DNA of 7,029 bases from Bacteroidia bacterium (lineage in GTDB: Bacteria > Bacteroidota > Bacteroidia > Chitinophagales > Saprospiraceae). The notes below the pieces were generated by a model that saw only the letters and a program-made list of their open reading frames with translations, did not search any database and was not told the origin of the DNA. The position numbers and the translations under genes are program-made. Positions 6,639-7,029 of this stretch are shown here, piece by piece. The stretch is from positions 1 through 7,029 of the forward strand of contig JAUIIF010000233.1 in NCBI GenBank assembly GCA_030431945.1. The letters are read 5' to 3'. Position 1 is the stretch's first letter; every line of letters begins with the position of its first letter.

Positions 6639-6646
6639 TAACGCAA
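6616..6646 (-). promoter_or_regulatory. Candidate promoter of the M48 peptidase gene
   Basis: On the minus strand TTG (6646-6644) is followed after 20 bases by TAACTTTC (6623-6616), seven of eight bases agreeing in pattern with TAnnTTTG. The implied transcript start near 6609 leaves a short AT-rich leader of ~25 nt before the ATG. Spacing and distance fit Bacteroidota promoters; the final G of the -7 box is missing. Confidence 0.5.
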
Positions 6647-6891
6647 TGGCCTGCTCGTCAGCCTGGGTCCTGGGCGTGAGCGCCCACGTAAGCTAATGCC
6701 GGGAGCTGACTCCTCCGCCGGGAAAGCGGTACTCAACAACCGCATTGTCTCGTCTTGCCCGACGACTGCTTAGCAGCCCGGACCGGAACCAATATAGTTC
6801 CGCCCTTTTCGCCGGCGAGCGAAGACCTGGCTCGCTGAATTAGCCATTGCCTCAGGTTTACAAAGCTGACAATTGGAATCAATACTGATTC
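6643..6891. other. Gene-free, hairpin-dense segment, candidate structured RNA (strand unknown)
   Basis: GCAATGGC (6643-6650) and GCCATTGC (6843-6850) form a perfect 8-bp outer stem. Inside are successive local hairpins: 6671-6676/6681-6686 (6 bp, loop TGAG); 6702-6705/6710-6713 (4 bp); 6726-6730/6739-6743 (5 bp); 6750-6754/6761-6765 (5 bp); 6766-6769/6773-6776 (4 bp); 6784-6789/6797-6802 (6 bp); and 6815-6820/6830-6835 (6 bp). One more follows outside, 6876-6881/6886-6891 (6 bp). Perfect 6-bp hairpins with short loops are more frequent than expected for random sequence of this length. I checked for tmRNA, RNase P RNA, SRP RNA, tRNA and rRNA signatures and saw none. It may be an unknown RNA, a recombination or replication site, or a cluster of repeat remnants. 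Confidence 0.35.
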
Positions 6892-7029
6892 GGCCACAAG
6901 ATAAAAAAATGTCCCATCTACCGGCGACCACGCCTGTAGCTGTTTTACTGTTCTGATTTGGGTTTAATGCCCAAGCGGACCGAAACGATGTGACTGTAGG
7001 TGCTTCTGCCATCGTCTTCGCCTAAATCG
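6892..7029. other. Window end: no confident gene
   Basis: Further small hairpins occur: 6923-6926/6931-6934, 6958-6962/6970-6974, and 6985-6990/7010-7015 with a 19-nt loop. On the plus strand an ATG at 6909 sits behind AGATAAAAAA, a start context common in Bacteroidota. It opens 15 codons ending in a hydrophobic VAVLLF, then TGA (6954), then 22 more codons to TAA (7023). Read through the stop, it resembles a signal peptide ending AQA. This could be a broken gene start or chance. An 80-codon minus-strand frame (6770-7012) overlaps the same region and is not convincing. Confidence 0.3.

Noticed and set aside
6770..7012. 80-codon minus-strand open frame with five cysteines
   Set aside because: No family recognised, no start context, composition typical of chance translation, and it crosses several hairpins. 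An in-frame stop lies just upstream at 7024-7022.
6643..7029. tmRNA, RNase P RNA, SRP RNA or tRNA
   Set aside because: No TTCGA T-loop and acceptor end, no tag frame ending in Ala-Ala, and no GAGGAAAGTCC-type RNase P core on either strand.

Overview
The window looks like chromosomal DNA of a Bacteroidota bacterium, probably from the Saprospiria/Lewinella side. This rests on a perfect TAnnTTTG-type -7 promoter box, A-rich rather than Shine-Dalgarno-like sequence before start codons, moderately high GC, and the style of the proteins. The genus is a guess. There is no phage, IS, CRISPR or tRNA signature. Five protein genes fill 1-6584; the last 445 bases hold no convincing gene.

Layout. (1) 2-1610, plus strand: the C-terminal part of a DUF1611/DgcN-type protein, cut by the window edge, then an enolase-superfamily racemase/epimerase (DgcA or dipeptide-epimerase type). 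Together they probably turn D-glutamate, or a peptide/acyl form of it, into the L-form. Between them lies a perfect 22-bp inverted repeat around a 37-nt loop. After the second gene comes a hairpin plus T-run terminator. (2) 1819-2580, plus strand: a PPK2 polyphosphate kinase, convergent with the next gene. (3) 2608-4329, minus strand: a DEAD-box RNA helicase with a DbpA-like RNA-binding domain and a lysine-rich tail. Its ~135-nt leader can fold into two nested stems ending one base before the start codon. A perfect 9-bp inverted repeat overlaps its promoter. (4) 4572-6584, minus strand: a secreted M48 zinc metallopeptidase with a large unrecognised C-terminal region, preceded by a plausible promoter with repeated TTAGGT hexamers. 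(5) 6585-7029: no confident gene, but a dense run of short perfect hairpins, most of them inside an 8-bp closing stem.

The genes do not form one pathway. D-amino-acid/peptide salvage, polyphosphate-nucleotide exchange, RNA remodelling and envelope proteolysis are housekeeping or stress-related jobs set side by side. The most unusual material is non-coding: a GC-rich 22-bp repeat present three times (two arms of one hairpin plus a solo copy with two substitutions about 4 kb away), the helicase leader fold, and the structured tail. No complete new multi-gene system is visible; those three items deserve genome-wide comparison.
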